Assembly: GCA_001564055.1 (NCBI GenBank) | Contig: LKNB01000016.1 | Coordinates: 1 to 50,381 of the forward strand | Direction of reading: 5' to 3' | DNA length: 50,381 bases | From: Rhodothermaceae bacterium Tc-Br11_B2g6_7 | GTDB taxonomy: Bacteria > Bacteroidota > Rhodothermia > Rhodothermales > Salinibacteraceae | Part shown: positions 1 through 10,900 of the stretch, one piece after another | Numbering within the stretch: the stretch's first letter is position 1 | Layout: each line of letters opens with the position of its first letter | Position numbers and translations under genes: made by a program | The notes under the pieces: model-generated | The model's database searches: none | What the model was told of the DNA's origin: nothing | The model's input: the letters and a program-made list of their open reading frames with translations, nothing else

Positions 1-1192
1 CGGACAGCGTCACGCTAAACGAAAGCGCATCGTCATCCGGGTCCGCGAAGACCTCATCCAGCGCAACACTGAAGGGGTCGTCGGTGGTCTGCAGCAGTTG
101 ATCCTCAACCGCATTTTCCACGATGGGCGGCTGGTTGACTTCGGCGAGGAAGCTATCCTCGGCGGTGCCGCCCTGCGGATCTTCGGCGGTGACGGTGATG
201 GTGGCCTCCCCGGCAGCGAGTGCCTCCAGGGTGAGGGTGGCGCCGTCCACCGTAGCAGTGATGACATCGGCGTTGTCGGAGGTGGCTGCGTAGGTGAGGC
301 CCTCGCCATCCGGATCAGAGAAGACCGCGGCGAGGTCGAGGGTCTCCGGCACGCCAATAGTGACGGGCGTGTCGCCGGTAAAGTCAGCGATCGGGTTATC
401 GACGACCGGGGGGGTGTTGACGGTTACGACAAAGCTCGTGGTTGCCTCATCGCCAATTTCGTCCGTCACGGTGACATCCACGGCGGTGGAGCCACTATTC
501 TCTGGCGTCACGGTCAGGATGCCATCCGTGACGTCTACCGACACCACGCCTGGCGCACCGGCCCCTGCTTCAAACAGCAGGTCATCATTTAGGGGGTTGG
601 AAAAGACACTGGTGAGATCAAACGTTGCGGGAGCTTCATCCACCTGGAGGAGCTGGTCGTCGATGGCACCTATTACCTCCGGCGGGTTGTTGATCGTTGC
701 CTCTCCGACAACGCCCTCGACGTCGACGGGTCCAGCGTTCTGTGCGATCTCCAGGGCGGTATCGGTGCCGAAGGTGAGGTCGGTGCGCCCGCGAACGACC
801 GGGACAACCTCAAGAAACACCAGCGTTCCGGCCGCGAGGGTGGTTCCATTCCCTCGAATCGCTGAGATGGTAGCCTCGTTCGCGTTTCCTGTATTGGTCG
901 TTACCGTCCAATTGCCCTCTGGCGGATTCTCAAGGGCTGTCCCCTCGCGCTCAAAGCCCACAATATCTGCGACGGATTCGTCAAACAGGACCTCGAACTG
1001 CATGCTGACGACATTATCTATCGCCTCGCCCAGTTCAACCGGTAACAACACCGTCTCTCCCAGCGCCTCGGTGCCGATGAGCTCTGTCGGAAGCGTAACC
1101 GTGATGGGATCGTCCTGCGCCTCTACCGTGAGGGGTGTGAGAAATCCAAACAGGAGAAGAATGCAGGTCGCAGTAACAGTACGGAGGGGCAT
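1..1192 (-). CDS. Secreted cohesin / Ig-cadherin-like repeat protein, C-terminus outside the window
   Basis: Reading the minus strand from the ATG at 1192, the frame stays open to the window edge, giving about 397 residues of a longer protein. It begins with a basic-hydrophobic signal peptide ending TVEAQ. Residues about 28-160 resemble a cohesin: a beta-sandwich with MQFEVLFDES near the start and an LVFLEV strand. Three Ig/cadherin-like repeats follow, beginning near residues 166, 258 and 351, about 92 residues apart. Each opens with NxPPxV and carries an FSDPDG-like calcium-type motif; the third is cut by the edge. The role is unknown; an extracellular adhesin or scaffold is likely from the modules. 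It lies 241 bases downstream of a subtilase on the same strand that also carries a cohesin, so it may belong to the same surface array. Whether a dockerin or T9SS sorting domain follows cannot be seen. Confidence 0.8.
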   Translation of the reverse strand, partial: MPLRTVTATCILLLFGFLTPLTVEAQDDPITVTLPTELIGTEALGETVLLPVELGEAIDNVVSMQFEVLFDESVADIVGFEREGTALENPPEGNWTVTTNTGNANEATISAIRGNGTTLAAGTLVFLEVVPVVRGRTDLTFGTDTALEIAQNAGPVDVEGVVGEATINNPPEVIGAIDDQLLQVDEAPATFDLTSVFSNPLNDDLLFEAGAGAPGVVSVDVTDGILTVTPENSGSTAVDVTVTDEIGDEATTSFVVTVNTPPVVDNPIADFTGDTPVTIGVPETLDLAAVFSDPDGEGLTYAATSDNADVITATVDGATLTLEALAAGEATITVTAEDPQGGTAEDSFLAEVNQPPIVENAVEDQLLQTTDDPFSVALDEVFADPDDDALSFSVTLS

Positions 1193-1433
1193 GGGCAAAT
1201 CGGTAGCAAGTGGGAGATTTCCAACGAGAGAATAGGCATTTATGGTGTGGCACGGATGGGGATGCGGATGATGAGCCACGAGTGTTATGGCGCATCCCGT
1301 GTGTACCCACATCATTACTCGGTGCGCTACGGCAGGGCAAGCCGGAGGCCCTATCCCGCGTCACCTGTAGTACCCGTTGTAGCGGGACGTCCCCCACCGG
1401 CTCACGGGCCGACAAGAGGCGCTGCAGAGGTCA

Positions 1434-4400
1434 TCAGCGCAGGCGGACGAGATGGCCCGTACGTGTTGATCCCCCTACGTCGAGCCGGTAAAGATAGAGT
1501 CCACTGGCGGCTGGGCGACCATCGCGTGTCATGCCATTCCAGGTAGCGGTGTGTCGGCCGGCGTCTTGCATTTCATCCACCAGTACCTGCACGCGCTGCC
1601 CCAACGCATTGTAGACAGTGAGCTGCGCGTGTGCTGCTTCGGGGAGGGTGTACGGAATCGAAACCTCCGTGCGAAAGGGGTTGGGGTAGGCCGTGCCCAA
1701 CCGGAGCTCATCAGGCGTGGTGGATACCGGGGGCTCCAACTCGCTTGCAGGCTGCTCATTCAGGGTCGCGTGTACGCGTTCGAAGAGCGGACCTTCGCGC
1801 TGTTCTCGGCGCATGCGCAGTGTGGCCACCGTTCCTGGAGGCAGGGGTGTTGCGCCAGCCATGGCGAGGCGCAGGGTACCCTCTTTGGTGTGATCGGCTA
1901 TCAACCAGTCATCAGGCACCTGGAACGAGATATCTGTCACCTCTGCAGCAGCAGGGCGGATCGCAGCCTGCAGGGCAAGGGCGGTCACGGCGTCAGCGCC
2001 GGCAGTAAGGACAAGCGGTAGTGTTATGTGCTGGTCGGATTCGCTACCTGCAGGCGAGCCCCAGCGGAGCGCTGTGGCATCGTCGGGTTCGGTCCGCGGC
2101 TGATGGGCAGCCACCGCGCCTGTTGCCGGAAAGTCGTCGATGAGCCCAACCACATACTGCTGAATCAGGGCGGCATCAAAGGCGCCGACCACGCCGTTGC
2201 CCGACACATCGCCGGCCGCCTGCTGTACGTCGTTGAGGACGGTGAGGCCCACCTCATGCTGAAGCGCCAGGGCGGCATCGAAGCTGCTCACGGAGAGGTT
2301 CAACGCGATGTCGCCCATGAGGGGGCGGACTGATATGGCGCCCTGGTCGACTACGGCTACCGGACTCTCGCCTGCCCCGTCGTTAAATCGCACCCCGCTG
2401 AGCTCGGGTTGTGTAGCCCCCAGATGCTCCTTTGCGCGAAGCACAAGGTAGAGCAGGGGCCCCTCGCCCGAGAACCGCGTCAATAGAGGGGCAGGGTCTG
2501 CTACGTCATCCAGCTGCGGGCTAACGGCGGCGACGGAGAGGGTACCGGGGGCGGACGCATGCGTGGTGAGCCCAGCGCCCTCCGCAAGGGTGCCTTCCGT
2601 GGAGACGTCCACCACCTCCAGCCGGTCAGGCGCGTAATTCAGCGTGAACTGAAACGACAGGACATCCAGCGCCTCCAGGCTTTCCACGGTTACGGGGAGT
2701 TTGAACGTCTCGTTGGGGTGCACCTCCACCGGTGGAAGTGTGACGGTCAGCGGGGTTGCGATGTCGATCGCTACGGGAAGATGGATGGTCGATGTATCCG
2801 TGCCGGCGGTCAGCAGAACGCTCAGGGTATCCCGCTCGGAACGGGTGGAAAGTTCAGCCCCATCGACCGACAGGGTGAGGGGTTGCGCGTCGCCCGGCCG
2901 GAGCGTGCCGTGCATCGGTGAAACCTGCAGGTGAGGAGGGAGGGTAGCCTCGGCAATAGCATAGCTTACGGGGCGGTGGCTGGTGTTTTCGAGCCGGACG
3001 TCCGTGGTTTTGGTGGCACCCGGAAGCAAGCGCATGCGGAGAGCTGCTGGCGTAAACTGGGCGAGTGGTCGGGCGGGGGCATCCGCGTCGCTGCTACCCG
3101 TGAGGGCGCGATAGGCATCGAGACGGCGGCCGACCGGCGAGTTTGAATCGACGGGAGCGCCTGTCTGCACGAGCCGCTGTCGCACGTCGTCCGGGGTGAG
3201 ACCAGGCTCGGTCGAGAGGAGCAGCGCGGCGACGCCCGCGACTTGCGGTGCGGCCATGGATGTGCCCGCCCACTGCGGTCCGCCGTAGCCGCCATGTGCG
3301 GTATGGAGGGTGCTGATGATGGGCTGCGTAAAGGCTTCGCCCCCCGGGGCAGCCAGGTCCACCCACGTGCCATAGTTGGAGTACGACGCTTTCCGATCGT
3401 GATGATCGGTGGCCGCAACCGCCATCGCGGCAGGATGATAGCCGGGGTAGTACGGCGCATCGGCGCCCTCATTTCCGGCCGATGTAATGAAGAGACCCCC
3501 ACGCATGGGCGCGTCCTCGTGCGATCCTGCGTTCGCCACAAAGTAGTCGATTGCGTCCAGCACCGCCGGCTCGTACACGCCTGGTTGCTCGTAACCCCAC
3601 GAGTTACTGGAAATCACCGCGCCGTTATCCGCGCCATATACGATGGCTTCAGCAAACCCGGAGACGCGATTGCCGAAGGTGACGCTGGGCATGATGCGTA
3701 CGCCGCTGACCGCCGTCCCGTCGCCCCCGGCTACGCTGGCCACGCCTGTACCGTTGTTAGCCGCGGCGATGAGGCCCGCGACGTGCGTGCCGTGCGACTG
3801 CACCTGACTCCGCAGGTGGGCAGGCTCTACGCGGGGGGTGTCGTCCGCAAAGTTATATCCGTTTATATCATCGACGTACCCGTTGCCACAGGTGTCCTGC
3901 CCGTCAGGTTGCTCACAGGGGTTGACCCAGAGGGCCTCCCGCAGGTCCGGATGATCGGTCTGTATGCCAGAGTCAATAATTTGTATCACCACATCAGGGG
4001 CGCCCGTCGAGACGTCATGCGCTTGCCGGAGGTTAATATCGGCGCCTGGCGTACCCCCGGTCTGGCCAGTGTTGTGGAAGTGCCACTGCTGGTCAGATCG
4101 CGACGCGGGGGAGCGCGCCGTCTCGGCCAGGGCCCGGGCCTCTTCCGCGATGGCAGCCACGCGGGCGGAAGCCGAGCGCGGACCGGCTGCGACGCCGTGC
4201 ACCTGCTTGGCGTAGGCCGGGGCAGAGACCTCAATGTTGGGGTCGTCTGCGTAGCGGGCCATGGCGCGCGGGATGTCGATGTCTGCGCTCGCGGTGAACG
4301 TCAGGCGGTACCAACGGTCCAGGCCCCAGGCGATGTGACGCGCCTCGTGGATGCCAGCGGGCCGAAAGACGCGTTCCATCCCCACCACCTGCAGCTCGGT

Positions 4401-4691
4401 GTTGAGCCGATCCACCGAAGGAATGCCCGCGGCCATCACCTCGCCGGAGCGTCCCGGAAACACGCTCGGCATGACGTCGGCCCTAAACTTTACCGTGAGG
4501 ACGCCTTCCACGATTTCGCTTTCCGCGACGTCGTGTTCCAACATCGCGGCATGGGCCCGGTCGGCGGGCTGGGCGCTGGCAGGTGCGGCGCACAGGCCAA
4601 ACAGCAGCAGAACAGCCACCCAACCTCCAGCATACGCGCCGATGCGTGCCGCGCACCGTGGTAGAAGCCCGGGGCAAGGGGGGACGATCAT
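1434..4691 (-). CDS. Secreted subtilisin-family (S8) protease with cohesin, dockerin-like and T9SS sorting domains
   Basis: A 1085-residue extracellular serine endopeptidase. The signal peptide ends at about residue 40 (APASAQ). An N-terminal prodomain-like segment covers about 55-165. The S8 catalytic domain covers about 210-540, with Asp240 in IIDSG, His300 in SHGTHVAG, the oxyanion Asn in TSAGNEG and Ser478 in GTSMAAP, so the triad is complete. A beta-sandwich (about 555-640), a cohesin-like domain (about 643-787) and a dockerin-like segment (about 793-855) follow. The second dockerin loop, GDVSGNGVVGAFDAAL, is the better conserved. The last ~95 residues form a T9SS type A sorting domain with AYPNPF and GLYLYRLD. 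It is the smallest and most diverged of three neighbouring subtilases; it lacks the FnIII, HYDIN-like and propeller modules of the other two. T9SS export and surface attachment is inferred from the sorting domain. The substrate is unknown. Confidence 0.93.
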   Translation of the reverse strand: MIVPPCPGLLPRCAARIGAYAGGWVAVLLLFGLCAAPASAQPADRAHAAMLEHDVAESEIVEGVLTVKFRADVMPSVFPGRSGEVMAAGIPSVDRLNTELQVVGMERVFRPAGIHEARHIAWGLDRWYRLTFTASADIDIPRAMARYADDPNIEVSAPAYAKQVHGVAAGPRSASARVAAIAEEARALAETARSPASRSDQQWHFHNTGQTGGTPGADINLRQAHDVSTGAPDVVIQIIDSGIQTDHPDLREALWVNPCEQPDGQDTCGNGYVDDINGYNFADDTPRVEPAHLRSQVQSHGTHVAGLIAAANNGTGVASVAGGDGTAVSGVRIMPSVTFGNRVSGFAEAIVYGADNGAVISSNSWGYEQPGVYEPAVLDAIDYFVANAGSHEDAPMRGGLFITSAGNEGADAPYYPGYHPAAMAVAATDHHDRKASYSNYGTWVDLAAPGGEAFTQPIISTLHTAHGGYGGPQWAGTSMAAPQVAGVAALLLSTEPGLTPDDVRQRLVQTGAPVDSNSPVGRRLDAYRALTGSSDADAPARPLAQFTPAALRMRLLPGATKTTDVRLENTSHRPVSYAIAEATLPPHLQVSPMHGTLRPGDAQPLTLSVDGAELSTRSERDTLSVLLTAGTDTSTIHLPVAIDIATPLTVTLPPVEVHPNETFKLPVTVESLEALDVLSFQFTLNYAPDRLEVVDVSTEGTLAEGAGLTTHASAPGTLSVAAVSPQLDDVADPAPLLTRFSGEGPLLYLVLRAKEHLGATQPELSGVRFNDGAGESPVAVVDQGAISVRPLMGDIALNLSVSSFDAALALQHEVGLTVLNDVQQAAGDVSGNGVVGAFDAALIQQYVVGLIDDFPATGAVAAHQPRTEPDDATALRWGSPAGSESDQHITLPLVLTAGADAVTALALQAAIRPAAAEVTDISFQVPDDWLIADHTKEGTLRLAMAGATPLPPGTVATLRMRREQREGPLFERVHATLNEQPASELEPPVSTTPDELRLGTAYPNPFRTEVSIPYTLPEAAHAQLTVYNALGQRVQVLVDEMQDAGRHTATWNGMTRDGRPAASGLYLYRLDVGGSTRTGHLVRLR

Positions 4692-4870
4692 GCAGACCGA
4701 AAGGAAAGAGTGGGAGGGCGCTCACGGATAGAAGAAACCGATCGCGAGCGCAGACGGACTGCGCCTCGTGCACCGGAGCTGTGCGCTTTTGGTGAACCTC
4801 GGGTCCGGCGCAGGGGCATTGGCAAACCCAAGGTACCTCTCGCAACAGGCTCCAGACAACTATCTCAAAC

Positions 4871-4905
4871 AAAAAAAGCGGGACCCGGCCTAAGCCGAGT
4901 CCCGC
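4871..4905 (-). terminator. Intrinsic terminator of the 2339-residue subtilase, with an extra upstream hairpin
   Basis: On the minus strand a GC stem (GCGGGACTCGGC against its partner, 4878-4905) is followed by seven T (4871-4877). Between it and the stop codon lies a second imperfect hairpin at 4916-4946 (GCAGTAGCGGCGCC pairing with its near-complement). The same two-hairpin layout recurs after the other giant subtilase at 12705-12778. Confidence 0.85.
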
Positions 4906-4964
4906 CAGGTTTGTAGCAGCAGGACGCCGATCGGCGCCGCTACTGCGGGGTGAGGAGGAGTGCT

Positions 4965-7900
4965 TTAGCGCACGCGGGTTGCGCGCTGCGTATCGCTAAA
5001 GTCGCCTGCTTCGATGCGGTAGATGTACACACCGCTCGCGACAGGGGCACCGGTCTGGCCTTCGCCATCCCAGCGGACGTCGTAGCGACCGGCGGCTTGC
5101 TCTTCATCCACCAGCACAGCGACCTCTTGGCCGAGCACGTTGAATACCACAATCCGGACGTGCGCCGTCTCCGGCAGCTCGTACTCAATCGTGGTATCGC
5201 CACGGAACGGATTCGGATAGTTCTCATGCAGCACGAACTCATCCGGGGTCGTTCCGATCTCAGCGCTCAGGCTTTGCGGTGCGTTTTGGTTGACGGTTAC
5301 CTCAGAGTCAAACGTCATCTGAGCATCGTCATCCAGCCAGCTAATCGCCACCGTGGCCACCTGCCCGCTTTCCAGCGGTGTGGCACCGGCCATCGCGATG
5401 TGGAGGACATCGTCCTCTACATTGTGCGCGATCATCCAGTCCTCGGGCAGCTGCGACATCACGTCGTCAACCGTCATGAGGTTGGCATCGATCGGGGCGG
5501 TAAGGGCCACCGAGGTGATGGGGCCATCCGCATCTTCTACCGTCAGCGGTAGCTGCGTTTGGGTCCCCTCGCTGGTCGCATCGCTCCAGGCAAAGGAGGC
5601 GTCTGCCTCTTCAGCGGTGGCTGCCGCCATCAGGGCATCGTCATCTCCTTGGACGGGGAAGCTATCGATCAGCCCCACGACGAACTGCTGAATCAGGCCG
5701 CCGTCGAAGGCAGTCACAGAGCCACTGTCGGACACATCGCCCGAGGTAGCTTGCGCCTCATTCAGGTCGACAAGGCCGACGGCGCTTTGCAGTGCCAGGG
5801 CCGCGTCGAAGCTCGTTACGTCGAGGTTGAGCGCGATGTCACCGAAGAGCGGCACGACGGATACCGTGCCGAGCTCAGCGTTCGCTCCTGGCCCCGTCTG
5901 CGAGTCAAGGCCCTCGTTGAAGAGGAACTCGGTCGCGACCGGGGTGGTCTCGCCCAGCGCTTCTTGCGCCTGGATCTCCAGCTCGATGAGCGTACCTTCG
6001 CCCTCGATCTGGAAGAGCTCCGCGCCACCGTCTGTGTCGGTACCGTCGGTACCTACGTCAAAGGCGGCAATCGATACGACGCCGTCTTCTTCGTTGTTGA
6101 CGGCGATATCGGCGCCTTCGCTCAGTGTGCCTTCGGTATTGACACCGATGGCCGAGAGCAGCTCGGGGTCGTACTCCAGCGTGAACTGGTACGAGATGAC
6201 GCCGAGGTCATCGAGGCTCTCTACCGTTACCGGCACAGTCGCCACCTGATTCGGATTAAGCTCCGCCTCAGGGGTCGACACCGTGATGTTCTCCACCACG
6301 TTCAGTGTGAAGGGCACAAAGGCCGTCGGAGCCAGCGGATCGTTCGTGTTGACGATCACGCCCAACTCTTGCACACCGGGCTCAAGCTCGGTGGCATCGA
6401 CGGTCAGCGTATGCACCAGACTCTCGTCGGCTTCCAGCGCGCCTTCTTCCGGATCGATCGTGAGCCAGTTCAGTGCGCCGAAGACGGAGAGATCAGTGAA
6501 GCCCCAATGGTTGATAGCAAAGGAGTCACCTTCGAAGGTCCACGCCAGGTGGAATTCATCCGAGCCGACGTCGTCGTTATCGATTGAGATCATCTCATCG
6601 GTAAGCGTTACGTTGTCGTCCGGGAATTCGGCCACTGTGGTCCAGGTCTCGCCACCGTCGCCGGTGGTTTCGAGCCGTACGTCGTAGCCACCCGAGAAGT
6701 CGTCGATCTCGTGCGTGAATTGCGCGATGATCTCCGAGTATGCGCCGGTGTCCAACTGTGGCGACACGAGGCGCTGCGTCCCATCGGTGGTCGGGCTCCA
6801 GTAGAAGCACGCGCCTACTTCGAGGTCATTGGGGAAACACCCATCGGTGGTTATCCAATTCTCCCCGTCGTTCGCACCGGCTCTGAACCAGTCCTCTGGC
6901 GGGAAGTCCCCTGCGGGCATGTCGAAGTTTTCCTCCAAGAGCACCTCAACCGGGCCGTCGATGGCCAGGCCTTCCGGCTCGGAGCCGATGGCCGCATTGT
7001 ACTCCAGCGTGTCAGCACCCACGTTGGTCACTTCGAGGTCATATTCCTCGACCTGGCCAATCAGGATCTGCTGATCGAAGCTGGCCGGATCAACCGCCAG
7101 TTCGGGCGCCGGGATGCCGTCGCCTGTGAGGGTGACCTCACCGGTGGCTTCCTCGCCGTCGAACGTCAGCGTGGCTTCGAATTCGCCCACAGAGCCCGGA
7201 GCGAACGTCACGTCGAAGACCTCGGCGTCGCCGGGTTCGAGCGTGAAGGACTCAGGCCCGTCGAACTGGAAGTACTCCAGGTCGGTGGACACGTCCGTGA
7301 TGTTCAGGTCCGCGGTGCCATCATTTCGGATGGTCACCATCTGCGGCGCTGAGGAATCATTCACGAACACCTCGCCAAAGGCCAGGGCGTCCTGCGAGAG
7401 GAAGAGGTCCGCCTCGCCAATCACCGTCAGGAAGACGGGAAGGGCTTCGGCCGGTTGGCCAGGCAGATCGTCGCCCACAATGCTGATCTGGGCTTCATAC
7501 TCGCCCTCAATCAGCTCAGAAGCGTCGAAGTGCGCCGATACGTTGATCGCCTTACCGGGCTGGATGGTCACCTGTGTGAGGTTGGTCGAAAGCCACGTGA
7601 TACCCTGGCCTTCAGTAGCAAACCAGCCCATTTCGCGGAGCGTGCCGTCATCGCCAAACGGACCAACAAGCGACGTTCCGCCTGTTTCCCGATCTACGAC
7701 GCGGAGGTCGCCATCCGTGCAGCCAAAGAAGGTGCAGTTATGGAGGGCGGCCATGAGCAGTTGACCCGTTTCGGAGTCAAAGGTCATGCTCTGCGCGAAG
7801 TTGGCTTCAATGCCCGTCGAGCCAATGACCTCAGAGGTCACCGTTTCGAGGTCGACACTGATGATCACGTCATCCGTGATCCCGTGACCGAACGCCTGGC

Positions 7901-10900
7901 CTTCATCGTCAATCGCAAAAGCGATGTTGAGGCCGTCGTAGAAGTCGCCCAGGAAGGTGACCTCTGCGTTTTCCGGATCGAGTTCGTAGAGGCGGGATTC
8001 GCCGCTGGCATCGTCGTACGTGGTCACGTACGTGGTGCCGTCGGTGTAGTCCGTCTCCATGTCCGTCCAGCCTTCCGTAGCGCTTTCCGGAACGAGCTCG
8101 CCGATTTCCTCGACGGAGCCATCATCCAGCGCGTAGGTTTTGAGGACGTTGTCGGCGTTATCGATCCAGTAAATCTCTTCGTTGTTACCGAAGACAAAGT
8201 TACCGGCAAACGAGTCAACACCGCCATCTACCACGGTCAGTTCTTCCGGAACGCCAAGGTCGAAGGCTACGATTTCTTCTTCGAGCACTTCGTTGGCGTA
8301 CCCGATCACATCGACGGCATCCATGAGGTCGGCAAATCGCCGAACATCGCCCTGCATGTTGCGCTCAGAGCTGTTCGGTGCCGTTTCCATGGACGGTTCG
8401 AGGTCCGGATCGGAGACCGGCTTCACCTGTGCGAGCTGACGGTAGCGCATCAGTTCCTCATCCGCAAGCTGCGGGAAGAAGTTGATGGTTTGGCCTTCCA
8501 ACTGCTCAATGAAGAGCGAGACGGGCAGCGGTTCGTCAAACTCGTTGGTGATCGAGAACTCCTGCGTCGCGGTGGAATCACCGGTCGTCAGGTCGATCGT
8601 CTGCGTGAGCTCGTCTGGATCCAGCGCCACAAACGGAGCACCTTCGCCTTGAAGCGCGACCTCAATGTTGCCTTCGCTGCTGGCAATCGTGAGAACGCCT
8701 TCGAAGGACTCGGACGCATCCGGTGCGAACGCCACGGGGACGTCCATTGCGTCACCCGGATTCAGGTCGAACGCTCCCGAGTTTACGGAGAAGGCGTCGC
8801 CATCAACAAACAGATCACCGATCTGCAGAATGGCGTTGCCTTCGTTCGAGATGGTCAACGTTTCCGTGACTGTGGTGCCAGCAAAGGCGCTGCCAAAGTC
8901 AAGCGTCTCGTCAGAGAGCACCAGCTCAGCATCGCCTTCTACCGTAAAGGTAACCGGCACTTCCTGTGCAGGGACCTCAGGGTTGGGACTGGCGACGGTT
9001 ACCTCAGCGAGGTAGTTGAGGCCGCCAATCAAGTCGTCCTCTTCAACGAAGGTGGTCTCGAAGAAGAGATCGAGATCATCCGATTCGCCGGGGCTCAGTT
9101 CGCCCTCAAGCGGATCGACCGTCAGCCACTGGCCAGCACCGTCAACCGGTGTAGCGAGCCAGCCCATCTGATCTTCCAGCGGCCCAATCAGCTCGGAGTT
9201 ACCGGTCTCCCGGTCTACGATGCGGAATTCGGCTTGTAAGGACGTATTGTTAAACGCCGCCATCACGATCTCGTCGTTCTGGCTATCCCAGGAGAGGCCC
9301 TGGCCGAAGTTGGCGTCAAAGCCAATATCACCGATTTCCTCGGCGTCGCCCGTTTCCTTATCGATGGCGTAGAACTGGTTGGTTTGCACGCTGTAGCCGT
9401 ACATCTGGCCGTCGCCGTCAATGGCAATGCCAATCATGAGCGGTACACCGAAGCTTCCAACCTGCTCGGTTTCGAGGTTATCTACATCAAGCGTGAAGAG
9501 GTCATCTCCTGTGTTGATGTAGTAGGTCCCGTCGGTCGGGTCGGTTGCCCAGCCCGTCCAGTCGGAGCCTACGGTGCCGAGTTCTTCTACGGAGCCATCG
9601 CTTAGCGTGATGGCGCGCAGGTTGCCTTCGTTATCCAGTTCGTAGACGAACGAGTCGTCACCGAGCGGGAAGTCACCTGCGTTCGAGAAGCCCGTACCAG
9701 GGTAGTCACCAACGACGTTGAAGTCGTCCGGGGCATCGCCGCTGAAGAAGCCGAAGTCATTGACGCCAACACCAGTGGAGAGTACTCCCCAGTAGTTGGT
9801 TTCTTCAATGTCCGGCCGGGTAAGCGTCCGCTGGTAGTAGTCCTCTGCAGGCACCAGGTCGTCCGGCGCTGCACCAGTGGAAAGCTCATCTTCAGGTGTA
9901 GCGTCATAGGACGCCGTTGCAGGCGTCGGAGGCGGCGCAATCGGGTCGGAGATTTCCGAGCCGGAGAAGCCAATGCTGACTTCGTAGGTGACGTCAGCGC
10001 CTCCTTCATTGCTTACGGTCAGCAGATCCTGCGCGGAGCCACCTACCGTTGCGGACTGCTCCACAGCTTCCGGATCGACCGCAAGTACCGGTGCATCTTC
10101 CGTCGTTGCCGAAACAACGTTGGAGATGTCGGAGGTATTGCCGAAGTCATCGTCGGAGGTGATCGCAAAGAAGTACTCCGTCAGCGGCGCAAGACCGGAA
10201 ACGGTCACTTCCTGCTCAAAGCCCGGCGGTAGCGCGGAGGGGGGATCGTCGATCGGCGTAGCATCGGCGAAATCCGTGGCGCTGTCAATGGGCTCCGTGG
10301 AGAAGCGTACGTCGTAGGACGCAGCAGGTCCTTCTGGGGACGTCCAGGCGAGGCTTACGCTTGTGGCCATGACGTTGGTAACATCCAGGTCGTCAATAGC
10401 TACAGGTGGTTCGCCGTCATCTTCCGGTACCCCTTCAAGGGTCTGCTGGGCGTTGACACGCGGACCAATCGGTTGATCGGTATCAATCGCGTCCGCCGTT
10501 TCGATCATGGTTGACCGTATGATGTCGTTGGACAGGCCCGGCTCATTGGAGGCGAGCAGGGCAGCTGTACCCGCGACGTGCGGGGCAGCCATGGACGTAC
10601 CGGACCAGATGTCGCCACCGTAGGCCCCTACGTCTTCATGCAGCGTGCTGATCACGGGGTGGGCAAATGCTTCGCCGCCCGGTGCCGCAATTTCGACCCA
10701 GTCACCAAACGTGGAGTAGCTGGCACGGCCATCGTTGTGGTCCGTGGCACCTACAGCCATGGCGGTTTCATAGAAGCCGGGATAGCGATCGCTACCATCG
10801 TTGGAGTTACCAGCAGAAAAGACCACGAGGCCACCGTTCATCGGGGCGTCAGGGCCTCCTGCTTCGTCGTTAAAGTAATCGATGGCATCCAGCACAGCTT

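Noticed and set aside
294-1235. Long plus-strand open frames opposite the surface-protein genes (also 3243-4664, 5559-6587, 7455-9239, 10578-11747, 15569-16462)
   Set aside because: They mirror real minus-strand genes with signal peptides, catalytic motifs and conserved domains. Their translations show no family resemblance, and their openness follows from GC-rich codon use on the other strand.
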